From positions 106,923 to 170,922 of the forward strand of contig JARLIS010000024.1 in assembly GCA_031291615.1 (NCBI GenBank): a stretch of DNA of 64,000 nt, read 5' to 3'. The first letter of the stretch is position 1. Every line of letters starts with the position of its first letter. Origin of the DNA: Parvibaculum sp. (GTDB taxonomy: Bacteria; Pseudomonadota; Alphaproteobacteria; Parvibaculales; Parvibaculaceae). The translations under genes were made by a program, and so were the position numbers. Shown in pieces: positions 16,732 through 24,581 of this stretch. The notes beneath the pieces are model-generated. The model was given only the letters and a program-made list of their open reading frames with translations. It searched no databases and had not been told where the DNA came from.

Positions 16732-17609
16732 GATCCTGCTCGCGTGACCGTGGAAACCGTGGGTCCGGACGCCGCCCCGTCCGCATCATGCACGATATGG
16801 GGCATCAGCGGAATGTCGATGCCGGAAGCGTCGAAATGTTCCTTGATCGTCTGTATCAGGCGGAATTTGACAGACTCAAGATCGCCGTTCGCCGTCCAGA
16901 CGCGGACGAGAAGATCGACCGAGACATCGCTCAGGGCCGAGACGGCGATGACGGGCGCGGGCGTCGCCAGAATGCGGGGCTCGGCTTTGACGATCTTGCC
17001 GATCTCGGCAAGCGCCTTGGCGGCGTCGGCGTCGTAGCTCACCCGAAAAGTCAAATCGAGCCGCCGCGTGGCGTGGTGGCTGAAGTTCTTGACCGCCTGT
17101 CCCCAGACGCTGGCGTTCGGCACGATGATCTGCACATTGTCGGCGGTCTTGAGCTCGGTCGTGAAAAGCGTCAGTTCGACCACCGTTCCGGCGATGCCGC
17201 CGATTTCGACGGCATGGCCCGCGCGGAAGGGGCGGAAGATCAGCAGCATCACGCCCGCCGCGACATTGGAAAGCGTGCCTTGCAGGGCGAGGCCGACGGC
17301 AAGGCCCGCCGCGCCGAGGACCGCGATGAGGCTCGCCGTCTGCACGCCGAATTCCGCCAGCACCGCAAGCAGCGTGAAGGCGAGCACCAGATAGCGGGCA
17401 ATGCTGCCGAAGAAGCCCTGCAGCGTCGCGTCGATGTGGGGTGCGCGGCGCAGCGCGGAGATGGTCCAGATGCGCGCCTTGGCCGACAACCAGTTGCCGG
17501 CGATCAGAATGAACAGCGCCGTCAGCAGGCTGAGCCCGTGCTCAAGAAGGAATGGGATGAGCTCGTTCAAATTCTTGACGGCCTCCGGGGGCAATAGGGA
17601 CGAAATCAC
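16728..17609 (-). CDS. mscS: small-conductance mechanosensitive channel (MscS family)
   Basis: This is a 293-residue inner-membrane channel that releases solutes on hypo-osmotic shock. It has three N-terminal transmembrane helices. The pore-lining TM3 is glycine/alanine-rich (LIAVLGAAGLAVGLALQGTL, SNVAAGVMLLIFRPF), followed by the beta domain (VEIGGIAGTVVELTLFTTEL) and the C-terminal alpha/beta domain. The start is a GTG at 17609 preceded by AGGAG at seven bases. A much longer open frame in this phase upstream is antisense to the helicase and is not coding. It forms an operon with the DUF6460 gene. Confidence 0.92.
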   Translation of the reverse strand: MISSLLPPEAVKNLNELIPFLLEHGLSLLTALFILIAGNWLSAKARIWTISALRRAPHIDATLQGFFGSIARYLVLAFTLLAVLAEFGVQTASLIAVLGAAGLAVGLALQGTLSNVAAGVMLLIFRPFRAGHAVEIGGIAGTVVELTLFTTELKTADNVQIIVPNASVWGQAVKNFSHHATRRLDLTFRVSYDADAAKALAEIGKIVKAEPRILATPAPVIAVSALSDVSVDLLVRVWTANGDLESVKFRLIQTIKEHFDASGIDIPLMPHIVHDADGAASGPTVSTVTRAGS

Positions 17610-17705
17610 GCTCTTACTCCTGCTCGGCCCCCCGATCCCGAGGTCCGTATTTTCCCATTTTTCGTCGGAGGAGGAAACCTCTTCCAGCCGGGTTATAGTC
17701 CGCCC

Positions 17706-20264
17706 ATGAAGAGGCAGACCATGGAAATACGGCGGAACGGCGGCATTCCCGTCGCTCACCTGTCGGCGCAATTCGCTGCATGGTTCGCGGGCCGCGGATG
17801 GCAACCCCGCGCCCATCAGCTTGAATTGCTGGCCCACGCCGCCGACGGCCGCTCGGTCCTGCTGATCGCCCCGACAGGTGCGGGGAAAACGCTGGCCGGG
17901 TTCCTGCCGAGCCTGGTCGACCTCTCCGCCGCTCCGCAGCGCAGGCGCGGGTTGCACACGCTGTATATTTCGCCCTTGAAGGCGCTCGCTGTCGATGTGA
18001 AACGCAATCTCGAAATACCCGTCTCCGAGATGGGTCTGCCCGTGAGCATAGAAACGCGGACCGGCGACACGCCGCAAAACCGCCGCCAGCGCCAGCGCCG
18101 CGAACCGCCCGACATTCTGATGACGACGCCTGAACAGCTTGCGCTGCTGCTTTCCTATCCGGATGCGGGCGAATTCTTCGGCGGTCTGTCTTGTGTGATC
18201 CTCGATGAATTGCACGCGCTGGCCAATTCGAAGCGCGGCGATCTTCTGTCGCTCGGCCTTGCGCGGCTGGCGACGCTCGCGCCCGGTCTCCGCCGGGTCG
18301 GCCTTTCGGCCACCGTTGCCGAGCCCGACGAGCTGCGCCGCTATCTGATGCCGCAAAAGCCCGGCGAGGAAGTGTTGAGCGACATTGTGGTCGCACCGCC
18401 CGGCGCCACACCTGAAATCGGCATCCTCATTCCCGGTGAAAAGGCGGAGGAAGGCGACGAGGCGCGCATCCCCTGGTCCGGCCATTCGGCCCGCCACGCG
18501 CTGCCGGATGTTTACGATGCCATCCGCAAGAACAAGATCGTTCTCGTCTTCGTCAACACGCGCAGTCAGGCCGAATTCGTCTTTCAGGGGCTCTGGCGCC
18601 TCAATGACGACAATCTGCCGATTGCGCTCCACCACGGCTCGCTCGCGCCCGAGCAGCGGCGCAAGGTCGAAGCGGCCATGGCGGCGGGCACGTTGCGCGC
18701 GGTCGTCTGCACCTCGACGCTCGACCTCGGCATCGACTGGGGCGAGGTCGATCTCGTCATCTGCATGGGCGCGCCGAAAGGCGCGAGCCGCCTTGCCCAG
18801 CGGATAGGCCGCGCGAACCACCGGCTCGACGAACCCTCGCGCGCTCTCCTCGTGCCCGCAAACCGCTTCGAGGTGCTGGAATGCGAGGCGGCGCGCGAAG
18901 CCGCCATCGAAGGCGCGCAGGACGGCCGCGTCTCGCGTCTGGGTGCTCTCGACGTGCTGGCGCAGCACGTGCTCGGCCGCGCCTGCTCGTCGCCCTTCGA
19001 GCCCGGCGAGCTTTACCAAGAAGTCCGCGCCGCCGCGCCTTACCGCAATCTTTCGCGCGAGGATTTCGACCGCGTGGTGGACTTCGTCGCCACCGGCGGC
19101 TACGCCCTGAAATCCTATGACCGTTATGCACGCCTCCGCGCGAACGCGCCGATGACGGGCGACATGCGCCTGCGCGCGGCCTCGCCTGGCGTCGTGCGGC
19201 AATACCGCATGAATGTCGGCACCATCGTCGAGGCCGCGATGGTGAAGATACGCCTCGTCAAAAGCGGCCGCCGTCCGCGCGGCGGCATGGGCGGGCGCAT
19301 GTTGGGCGAGATCGAGGAATATTTCCTCGACACGATGAAGCCCGGCGACAATTTCATTTTCGCGGGTCACAACCTCCGCTTCGAATCGCTTGTCGAAACC
19401 GAGGCCTATTGCTCCCGCGCCGAAGGCGGCGATCCTCAGATACCCTCCTACTACGGCGGCAAGTTCCCGCTCTCGACCTATCTTGCCGAACGCGTGCGCC
19501 ACATGCTCGCCCATCGCGAAGAATGGAAGAATTTGCCACGGCAGGTGTCCGACTGGCTGCGCATTCAGGAATGGCGCTCGGTGCTGCCCGGCGTCGGCGA
19601 CCTTCTGGTGGAGACATTTCCGCGCGGCGATAAATATTATCTCGTCTGTTACCCCTTCGAAGGACGCCTTGCGCATCAGACGCTCGGCATGTTGCTGACG
19701 CGCCGTCTCGACCGGGCCGGTGCGCGGCCCATGGGTTTCGTCGCCTCGGAATATTCGCTCGCCATATGGGGCCTCCGCGATGTCGGCCACATGGCCGAGC
19801 GCGGGCTATTGCCGCTGAGCGACCTGTTCGATGAGGACATGCTGGGCGACGACCTCGATGCCTGGCTTGCGGAATCGAGTCTGCTGAAGCGCACATTCCG
19901 CGATTGCGCAATTATTTCCGGCCTTATCGAGCGGCGTTATCCGGGGCAGGAAAAAACGGGCAGGCAGGTGACCTTCTCCTCCGACCTCATTTACAATGTT
20001 TTGCGCGAGCACGAGCCGGATCACATTCTGCTGCGCGCGACGCAGGCCGACGCCGCCTCCGGCCATCTCGACGTCGCCCGTGTTGCGGACATGCTGAAGC
20101 GCATCAGGGGCCGAATCGTTCTAAAAAGGCTCGACCGCGTTTCGCCGCTCGCCGTGCCGGTACTTCTCGATATCGGCAAGGAAGCCGTGCATGGCGAAGC
20201 GAACGAGGCGCTGCTTTCGGAAGCCGCCGACAGCCTGATCGAAGAGGCGACACGTCTTGTTTGA
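17706..20264 (+). CDS. ligase-associated DNA damage response DEXH box helicase (Lhr-like)
   Basis: This is an 852-residue superfamily 2 helicase. Walker A is LIAPTGAGKT (residues 53-62) and the DExH box is DELH (167-170). SATVAE is motif III. The second RecA domain contains HHGSL and the arginine-finger segment QRIGRANHR. The long C-terminal region is the Lhr-core winged-helix and DEAD/H-associated domain. Together with the next gene it matches the ligase-associated DNA damage response set. ATG 17706 is used; MEIRRN (17721) is an alternative start. Confidence 0.93.
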   Translation: MKRQTMEIRRNGGIPVAHLSAQFAAWFAGRGWQPRAHQLELLAHAADGRSVLLIAPTGAGKTLAGFLPSLVDLSAAPQRRRGLHTLYISPLKALAVDVKRNLEIPVSEMGLPVSIETRTGDTPQNRRQRQRREPPDILMTTPEQLALLLSYPDAGEFFGGLSCVILDELHALANSKRGDLLSLGLARLATLAPGLRRVGLSATVAEPDELRRYLMPQKPGEEVLSDIVVAPPGATPEIGILIPGEKAEEGDEARIPWSGHSARHALPDVYDAIRKNKIVLVFVNTRSQAEFVFQGLWRLNDDNLPIALHHGSLAPEQRRKVEAAMAAGTLRAVVCTSTLDLGIDWGEVDLVICMGAPKGASRLAQRIGRANHRLDEPSRALLVPANRFEVLECEAAREAAIEGAQDGRVSRLGALDVLAQHVLGRACSSPFEPGELYQEVRAAAPYRNLSREDFDRVVDFVATGGYALKSYDRYARLRANAPMTGDMRLRAASPGVVRQYRMNVGTIVEAAMVKIRLVKSGRRPRGGMGGRMLGEIEEYFLDTMKPGDNFIFAGHNLRFESLVETEAYCSRAEGGDPQIPSYYGGKFPLSTYLAERVRHMLAHREEWKNLPRQVSDWLRIQEWRSVLPGVGDLLVETFPRGDKYYLVCYPFEGRLAHQTLGMLLTRRLDRAGARPMGFVASEYSLAIWGLRDVGHMAERGLLPLSDLFDEDMLGDDLDAWLAESSLLKRTFRDCAIISGLIERRYPGQEKTGRQVTFSSDLIYNVLREHEPDHILLRATQADAASGHLDVARVADMLKRIRGRIVLKRLDRVSPLAVPVLLDIGKEAVHGEANEALLSEAADSLIEEATRLV

Positions 20265-20979
20265 AGAAGCGCAGACCCTTTCCAAGGACCGCCTCAACGC
20301 GTCGCCCGTCCTGCGCGTCTGCGGTGCAAGCCTGACTGTGCTTGCCGAGGGCGCGATCTGGTGGGAAGCCGAGCGTCTCCTCGTTGTCGCCGATCTCCAT
20401 CTCGAAAAGGGCTCGTCCTTCGCCGCGCGAGGGATCGCGCTGCCGCCTTACGACACGCGGGCGACGCTGGCGCGCCTTGAAGCCCTGATCGCGGGCCACC
20501 GGCCTTCGCGCCTCGTCGCGCTGGGCGACAGCTTTCACGACCGCGAGGCAGCCGCGCGCATGGACGACGGCGACGCTGTGCGCCTCGCGCGCCTGACCGG
20601 CGCGACGGATTGGATATGGATCGCGGGCAATCACGATCCCGTGCCGCCGCGCCGCTTCGGCGGCTGCGTGCATGAGGAGCTGAATGTCGGGCCGCTGACT
20701 TTCCGGCACGAGCCGCGCCCGGCGCCTGCGACAGGCGAAATCTCGGGGCATCTCCATCCTTGCGCGGCGGTGCGCGTGCGTGGCCGCAGGCTGCGCCGCC
20801 GCTGTGTGGCCTCGGACGGCACGCGGGCGATCATGCCGGCCTTCGGCGCTTACGCCGGCGGATTGAACGTGCTCGACGAGGCCTATGACGAGTTGCTCCC
20901 CGCCGGGCGCTTTCATGCCTGGATGCTCGGCGCGCGCACTGTCGTGCCCGTCGCCGCGCATCGCCTCGAAGGCGACTAG
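20257..20979 (+). CDS. pdeM: ligase-associated DNA damage response endonuclease PdeM
   Basis: This is a 240-residue calcineurin-like metallophosphoesterase. The metal-binding motifs appear in order: VVADLHLEKG, ALGDSFHD, AGNHDP and SGHLHP. PdeM proteins are encoded with Lhr-like helicases and an ATP-dependent DNA ligase and are thought to process DNA ends. The frame opens with TTG 20257, overlapping the helicase stop by 8 bp; no closer ATG exists. The cognate ligase and exonuclease genes are not adjacent in this window. Confidence 0.9.
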   Translation: MFEEAQTLSKDRLNASPVLRVCGASLTVLAEGAIWWEAERLLVVADLHLEKGSSFAARGIALPPYDTRATLARLEALIAGHRPSRLVALGDSFHDREAAARMDDGDAVRLARLTGATDWIWIAGNHDPVPPRRFGGCVHEELNVGPLTFRHEPRPAPATGEISGHLHPCAAVRVRGRRLRRRCVASDGTRAIMPAFGAYAGGLNVLDEAYDELLPAGRFHAWMLGARTVVPVAAHRLEGD

Positions 20980-21515
20980 GCGAAGAACAACGCCGCGAGC
21001 GAAGCGCCGAGCGCCATTTCGGTCAGAATGGTCAGGGCGACTTCCAGGCCGCCCCGCCATTCATGCCCGTGATCCTGCCGCGCGCTCAACCGCTCGGCGA
21101 GGGCCAGAAGCAGAAACCCGGCCATCAGCGCGGCAAGCGCCACTTTCGGCGCCATGAATATCACGCACCATGAAAAAAGCGTCGGCAGCAGGAGAAGCGC
21201 CAGCGGCCTGAAGCGGATCTGCTCGCCGCCCGTCCTGATCGCCGCGCCCCAGCGTGCGCCGCCGAGGAACGACAGCAGCACCGCGCCATAGGCCATTTCG
21301 GCCGCAAGCGCGCTTGTCGCGGCGGAGGAGGGCGAGGACAGGGCGATGATGAGTGCGGTCGCCACGAAGGGAACGACGCGCGCATAGGAAAGGACGAGGA
21401 CGGCGGCCGGCGCCTGCGGCCTTGCAGCTTTGACGGCCTTCGGCGCCTCGGCGGCCCTGGGCGAAACTTTCGCCTGGGCAAGCGATGCCGGTTCGATCGC
21501 GTGTTCGGCGCTCAT
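20976..21515 (-). CDS. DUF3429 membrane protein
   Basis: This is a 179-residue protein. An Ala/Lys/Pro-rich N-terminal tail (about 40 residues) is followed by four or five transmembrane helices, for example VPFVATALIIALSS and MAYGAVLLSFLGGARWG. The SFLGGARWGAAI segment is typical of DUF3429. The ATG at 21515 follows GAGGGATCGACC. It lies 10 bp downstream of ccdA and so probably belongs to the same transcript. Its function is unknown. The 3' end overlaps the convergent pdeM by 4 bp. Confidence 0.82.
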   Translation of the reverse strand: MSAEHAIEPASLAQAKVSPRAAEAPKAVKAARPQAPAAVLVLSYARVVPFVATALIIALSSPSSAATSALAAEMAYGAVLLSFLGGARWGAAIRTGGEQIRFRPLALLLLPTLFSWCVIFMAPKVALAALMAGFLLLALAERLSARQDHGHEWRGGLEVALTILTEMALGASLAALFFA

Positions 21516-21525
21516 GGTCGATCCC

Positions 21526-22257
21526 TCAGCCCAGCTTTCCGAGGAATGGAAACACGTTGAGCATGAGGATGGCAATCTTCTCGAACGAACCGAGCATCAT
21601 CAAAAGGCCGGTACATGCGAGGAGAAGTCCCGCTGCAATCTCGATTTTCTGCATGTGGCGGCGAATGCGCCGGGCGAAGGTGAGGAACGCGCGGATCGCA
21701 AAGGCGGCGAGAAGAAAGGGAATGCCGAGGCCGAGCGAATAGGTGGCGAGCAGAGCGACGCCCGCGTGAAGGCTCTCCTGCGAGGCGGCGATGGCGAGGA
21801 TGGTGGCGAGGATCGGTCCGATGCAGGGCGTCCAGCCGAAGGCGAAGGCAAGGCCCAGCACATAGGGGCTCAGGAATTGCAGCCAGAGGTTTTGCGAAAC
21901 GTCGCCGATATGTTCTGGCTGAAAGCGCGCCTCGCGGTTGAGAAAGGAAATCCGCAACAGCCCCATATAGTGAAGGCCGAAGCCGATGATGACGGCGCCC
22001 GCCACGCGGCCGAGCAACTCTTTATGTGCAAGGATCAGCGGATTGATGGCCGACGCGCTGGCGCCGAGCGCGACGCGCCGGGTCAGCCCTTCCGAGCCGA
22101 GTTCCTCGCCAAGTTCGGCCTCCCGCGTCAATTCCTCGAAAGACGTGCCTGCTATAAAACAGAGATAGGCGGGCACGAGCGGCAGCACGCAAGGCGACAG
22201 GAAGCTCAGCAATCCGCCCGCCGCCGCCGCCGCATATGAAATGTCGAAGTTGGTCAT
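21526..22257 (-). CDS. ccdA: cytochrome c biogenesis protein CcdA
   Basis: This is a 243-residue, six-helix membrane protein of the DsbD/CcdA family. It carries reducing equivalents from cytoplasmic thioredoxin to periplasmic thiol proteins used for cytochrome c maturation. The two redox cysteines are in the conserved SFLSPCVLPLVPAY (TM1) and FGWTPCIGPIL (TM4). The start overlaps the upstream thioesterase stop (ATGA, 22254-22257). Other cytochrome c maturation genes are not in the window. Confidence 0.95.
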   Translation of the reverse strand: MTNFDISYAAAAAGGLLSFLSPCVLPLVPAYLCFIAGTSFEELTREAELGEELGSEGLTRRVALGASASAINPLILAHKELLGRVAGAVIIGFGLHYMGLLRISFLNREARFQPEHIGDVSQNLWLQFLSPYVLGLAFAFGWTPCIGPILATILAIAASQESLHAGVALLATYSLGLGIPFLLAAFAIRAFLTFARRIRRHMQKIEIAAGLLLACTGLLMMLGSFEKIAILMLNVFPFLGKLG

Positions 22258-22673
22258 GCCTTGGGATACAGGATCATCTGCGTGCAGCGAAAGAGCGCGA
22301 TGGTGCGGTTCTTCGTCTCGTTGCGCACCTCGACGTCCCAGACATGAGTGCTCTTGCCCCTATGCATCGGCACCGCGCGGCCGGACACCACTTCGCCGGC
22401 GACAGCCGAGCCGAGAAAGTTCGTTTTCAATTCGACGGTGGTGAAGCTCTCGCCGGGCTTCAGGTTGGGCGACATGCCCGCCGCGCAGAGCCAGTCGGCA
22501 AGCGTGATGACGACCGGCGCCCAGAGAAATCCGGTGCCCGCGACGACATGCTCGGTGACCGTCATTTTGCCGGTCACGAGCTCCGCCTCGCAGACTTCGA
22601 GCTCGATACCGACCATGCCCGGATGTTTGCGCCGGGCGAATTCGTTGAGTTGCGCCACTCTTTCTGTCGACAT
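22254..22673 (-). CDS. PaaI family hotdog thioesterase
   Basis: This is a 139-residue hotdog-fold protein beginning MSTERVAQLNEFARRKHPGM. It contains FLWAPVVITLADWLCAAG and TVELKTNFLGSAVAGEVVSG in the usual PaaI strand-helix order, although the classical HGG motif is replaced by a WAP segment. ATG 22673 is preceded by GGGGAAGCGAT. It is translationally coupled to ccdA by an ATGA overlap. The activity is presumed to be acyl-CoA hydrolysis; the substrate is unknown. Confidence 0.83.
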   Translation of the reverse strand: MSTERVAQLNEFARRKHPGMVGIELEVCEAELVTGKMTVTEHVVAGTGFLWAPVVITLADWLCAAGMSPNLKPGESFTTVELKTNFLGSAVAGEVVSGRAVPMHRGKSTHVWDVEVRNETKNRTIALFRCTQMILYPKA

Positions 22674-22745
22674 ATCGCTTCCCCAGTGTTCAGGGCGGCC
22701 ACTATAGCGCAATCGCGCCCCGGGGGAATTCACGCCTGCGTCAGA

Positions 22746-23543
22746 TCAGCGTTCCCTAAGGACAGCCGATGCGAGCCATCCGGCCGCGGCCGAACCGAGA
22801 ACGGCAAGCAGGCCGTAAAGCAGCGCGTCGCCATGCGCGAAGCGATAGAGGAAACGCTCGAGCCCGCTCTTGTCGATATAGAGCGGCGAGGCGATGGCAT
22901 CGACCACCTGCCCGTCGCGCAACAGAAAGACGGTTGCCGTATAAAGCCCGACAGGCACATTGGCAGGAATGTCGACGGTAACGCGGAAAAGCGTTTGCCC
23001 GAGAAAGACCACGCCGCCCGGATCGTTGATGAAGAGCTTATCGCGCCGCTTGTTGCGGATCAGCGCCTTCAGGAAATCCTTTTCGTCGTCAGGCGACAGA
23101 ATTTCCTCGCTGCCGTCCATTCCTTGCGCGACCGGCACGCCGAGATTGACGTTGTCGATGCCGATCTGCTCGCGTTGCAACACGTCGATGCCGGCGGTCA
23201 CTTCGAGCGGCCGCGTGCTGGCGACGGCATAGTAGCCGGGCACCTTCGGAAAGGTCACCGAGTCGTGGTTGATCCATATGCCGCCGACGCGCGCCTTGCG
23301 GCGCACCGTGACGGCGCGTGCGGGCCCGGAAATGACGACGACGATGTCGCGGTTGAGCGCGCGTTCGTCCGGCCCGTTGGCCTCGATCGCGCCGAAGAGC
23401 AGGATCTGCGTGCCGGTGAAGTTCGACTTGATGGCGATCTTGTGTTCGCTGAGATCTGTGACGAGCTGGTCCGCACGCGCAGGGCCGCCGAAGGCGAGGC
23501 CGGCCAGCGTGAGCAATACCGCGATGAGCGCGCGCTTCGTCAT
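22746..23543 (-). CDS. TIGR02186 family membrane-anchored periplasmic protein
   Basis: This is a 265-residue protein with a signal peptide (ALIAVLLTLAGLAFGGPARA) and a single C-terminal transmembrane helix (LLYGLLAVLGSAAAGWLASAV). The body shows DLSEHKIAIKSNFTGTQILLFGAI, characteristic of TIGR02186. The start overlaps the stop of the TauE gene (23540-23543), and this family is regularly paired with TauE/SafE permeases. It is probably an accessory of a sulfur-compound or anion exporter. Its biochemical role is undefined. Confidence 0.88.
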   Translation of the reverse strand: MTKRALIAVLLTLAGLAFGGPARADQLVTDLSEHKIAIKSNFTGTQILLFGAIEANGPDERALNRDIVVVISGPARAVTVRRKARVGGIWINHDSVTFPKVPGYYAVASTRPLEVTAGIDVLQREQIGIDNVNLGVPVAQGMDGSEEILSPDDEKDFLKALIRNKRRDKLFINDPGGVVFLGQTLFRVTVDIPANVPVGLYTATVFLLRDGQVVDAIASPLYIDKSGLERFLYRFAHGDALLYGLLAVLGSAAAGWLASAVLRER

Positions 23544-24466
23544 GAGTGCGGCGCCACATCGACGATGGAATAGAGATCGGCGGGTGGCGTGATGAGCGCC
23601 CAGCCGAGCCTGAGCCCCATCAGCAGCACGAGAGCGGCGAGCAGCGCGCGCAGATGTTCGCCGCGAAGCCGCGAAGCGGCGCGCACGCCATATTGCGCGC
23701 CGATGACGCCGCCGACGACGAGAATGAAGCCGAGCACCGCATCGACAGTCTGGTTTTCCACCGAATGCATGACGCCGGTGAGCGCCGTGACGAAAACAAT
23801 CTGGAAGAGCGACGTGCCGATGACGACCGAGGTCGGCATGCGCAGCAGATAGATCATCCCCGGGATCATGATGAAGCCGCCGCCCACGCCCATGATCGCC
23901 GACAGCATGCCGACGAAGAAGCCGATGGCGATGGGCGGAATGACGCTGATATAGAGCCGCGAGCGATGGAAGCGCATCCTGAGCGGCAGACCGTGGATCC
24001 AGCTGTGATGCGCCGTCTTGCCGATCGCCACGGATTGGCCCGCCCGCGCCGCCAGCATGGCGCGCACGCTCTCCGCCATCATGAGCGCACCGATGATCGT
24101 CAGGAACACGACATAGATGACGGAAATGGCGAGATCGATCTGCCCGATCTTCACCAGCAGCCTGAAGATGAATATGCCGCTCACCGAGCCGGCGATGCCG
24201 CCCGCAAGCGTGATCCCTCCCATCTTGAAGTCGATGGAGCCGCGCTTGCTATGGGCGATGGCGCCCGTGACGGAAGAAGCGACGACCTGCGTCGACTGCG
24301 TGCCGACGGCGACTGCAGGGGGGATGCCGAGAAATATCAGAAGCGGCGTCATCAGAAAGCCGCCGCCGACGCCGAACATGCCGGACAGGAAGCCCACCGT
24401 CATGCCCATGCCGAAGATCACCAGCACATTGACCGGCATCTCGGCGATGGGCAGGTAAATCTGCAT
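23540..24466 (-). CDS. TauE/SafE family sulfite/organosulfonate permease
   Basis: This is a 308-residue inner-membrane protein with eight or nine helices. The duplicated family motif appears as GFLSGMFGVGGGFLMTPLLI near the N-terminus and GMLSAIMGVGGGFIMIPGMI in the second half. These permeases export sulfite, sulfoacetate or related anions. It is the first gene of a two-gene operon with the TIGR02186 protein. The substrate is unassigned. Confidence 0.93.
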   Translation of the reverse strand: MQIYLPIAEMPVNVLVIFGMGMTVGFLSGMFGVGGGFLMTPLLIFLGIPPAVAVGTQSTQVVASSVTGAIAHSKRGSIDFKMGGITLAGGIAGSVSGIFIFRLLVKIGQIDLAISVIYVVFLTIIGALMMAESVRAMLAARAGQSVAIGKTAHHSWIHGLPLRMRFHRSRLYISVIPPIAIGFFVGMLSAIMGVGGGFIMIPGMIYLLRMPTSVVIGTSLFQIVFVTALTGVMHSVENQTVDAVLGFILVVGGVIGAQYGVRAASRLRGEHLRALLAALVLLMGLRLGWALITPPADLYSIVDVAPHS

Positions 24467-24581
24467 GGGCGTAGGGTCCGATGGCGTCTGGAAAGGCCGT
24501 TATTCGTCCCGAGGCAAGTGAAAACGGCGTATCACGCCGCGCGTCCGATTCCTAGAGGATGGCGGCCCGGCGCGGACCCGT

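Noticed and set aside
16728..19790. A 1020-codon minus-strand open frame running through the MscS gene and the Lhr-like helicase
   Set aside because: Only its last part (from GTG 17609) is MscS. The upstream portion is antisense to a gene with clear helicase motifs and is an artefact of GC-rich codon bias.
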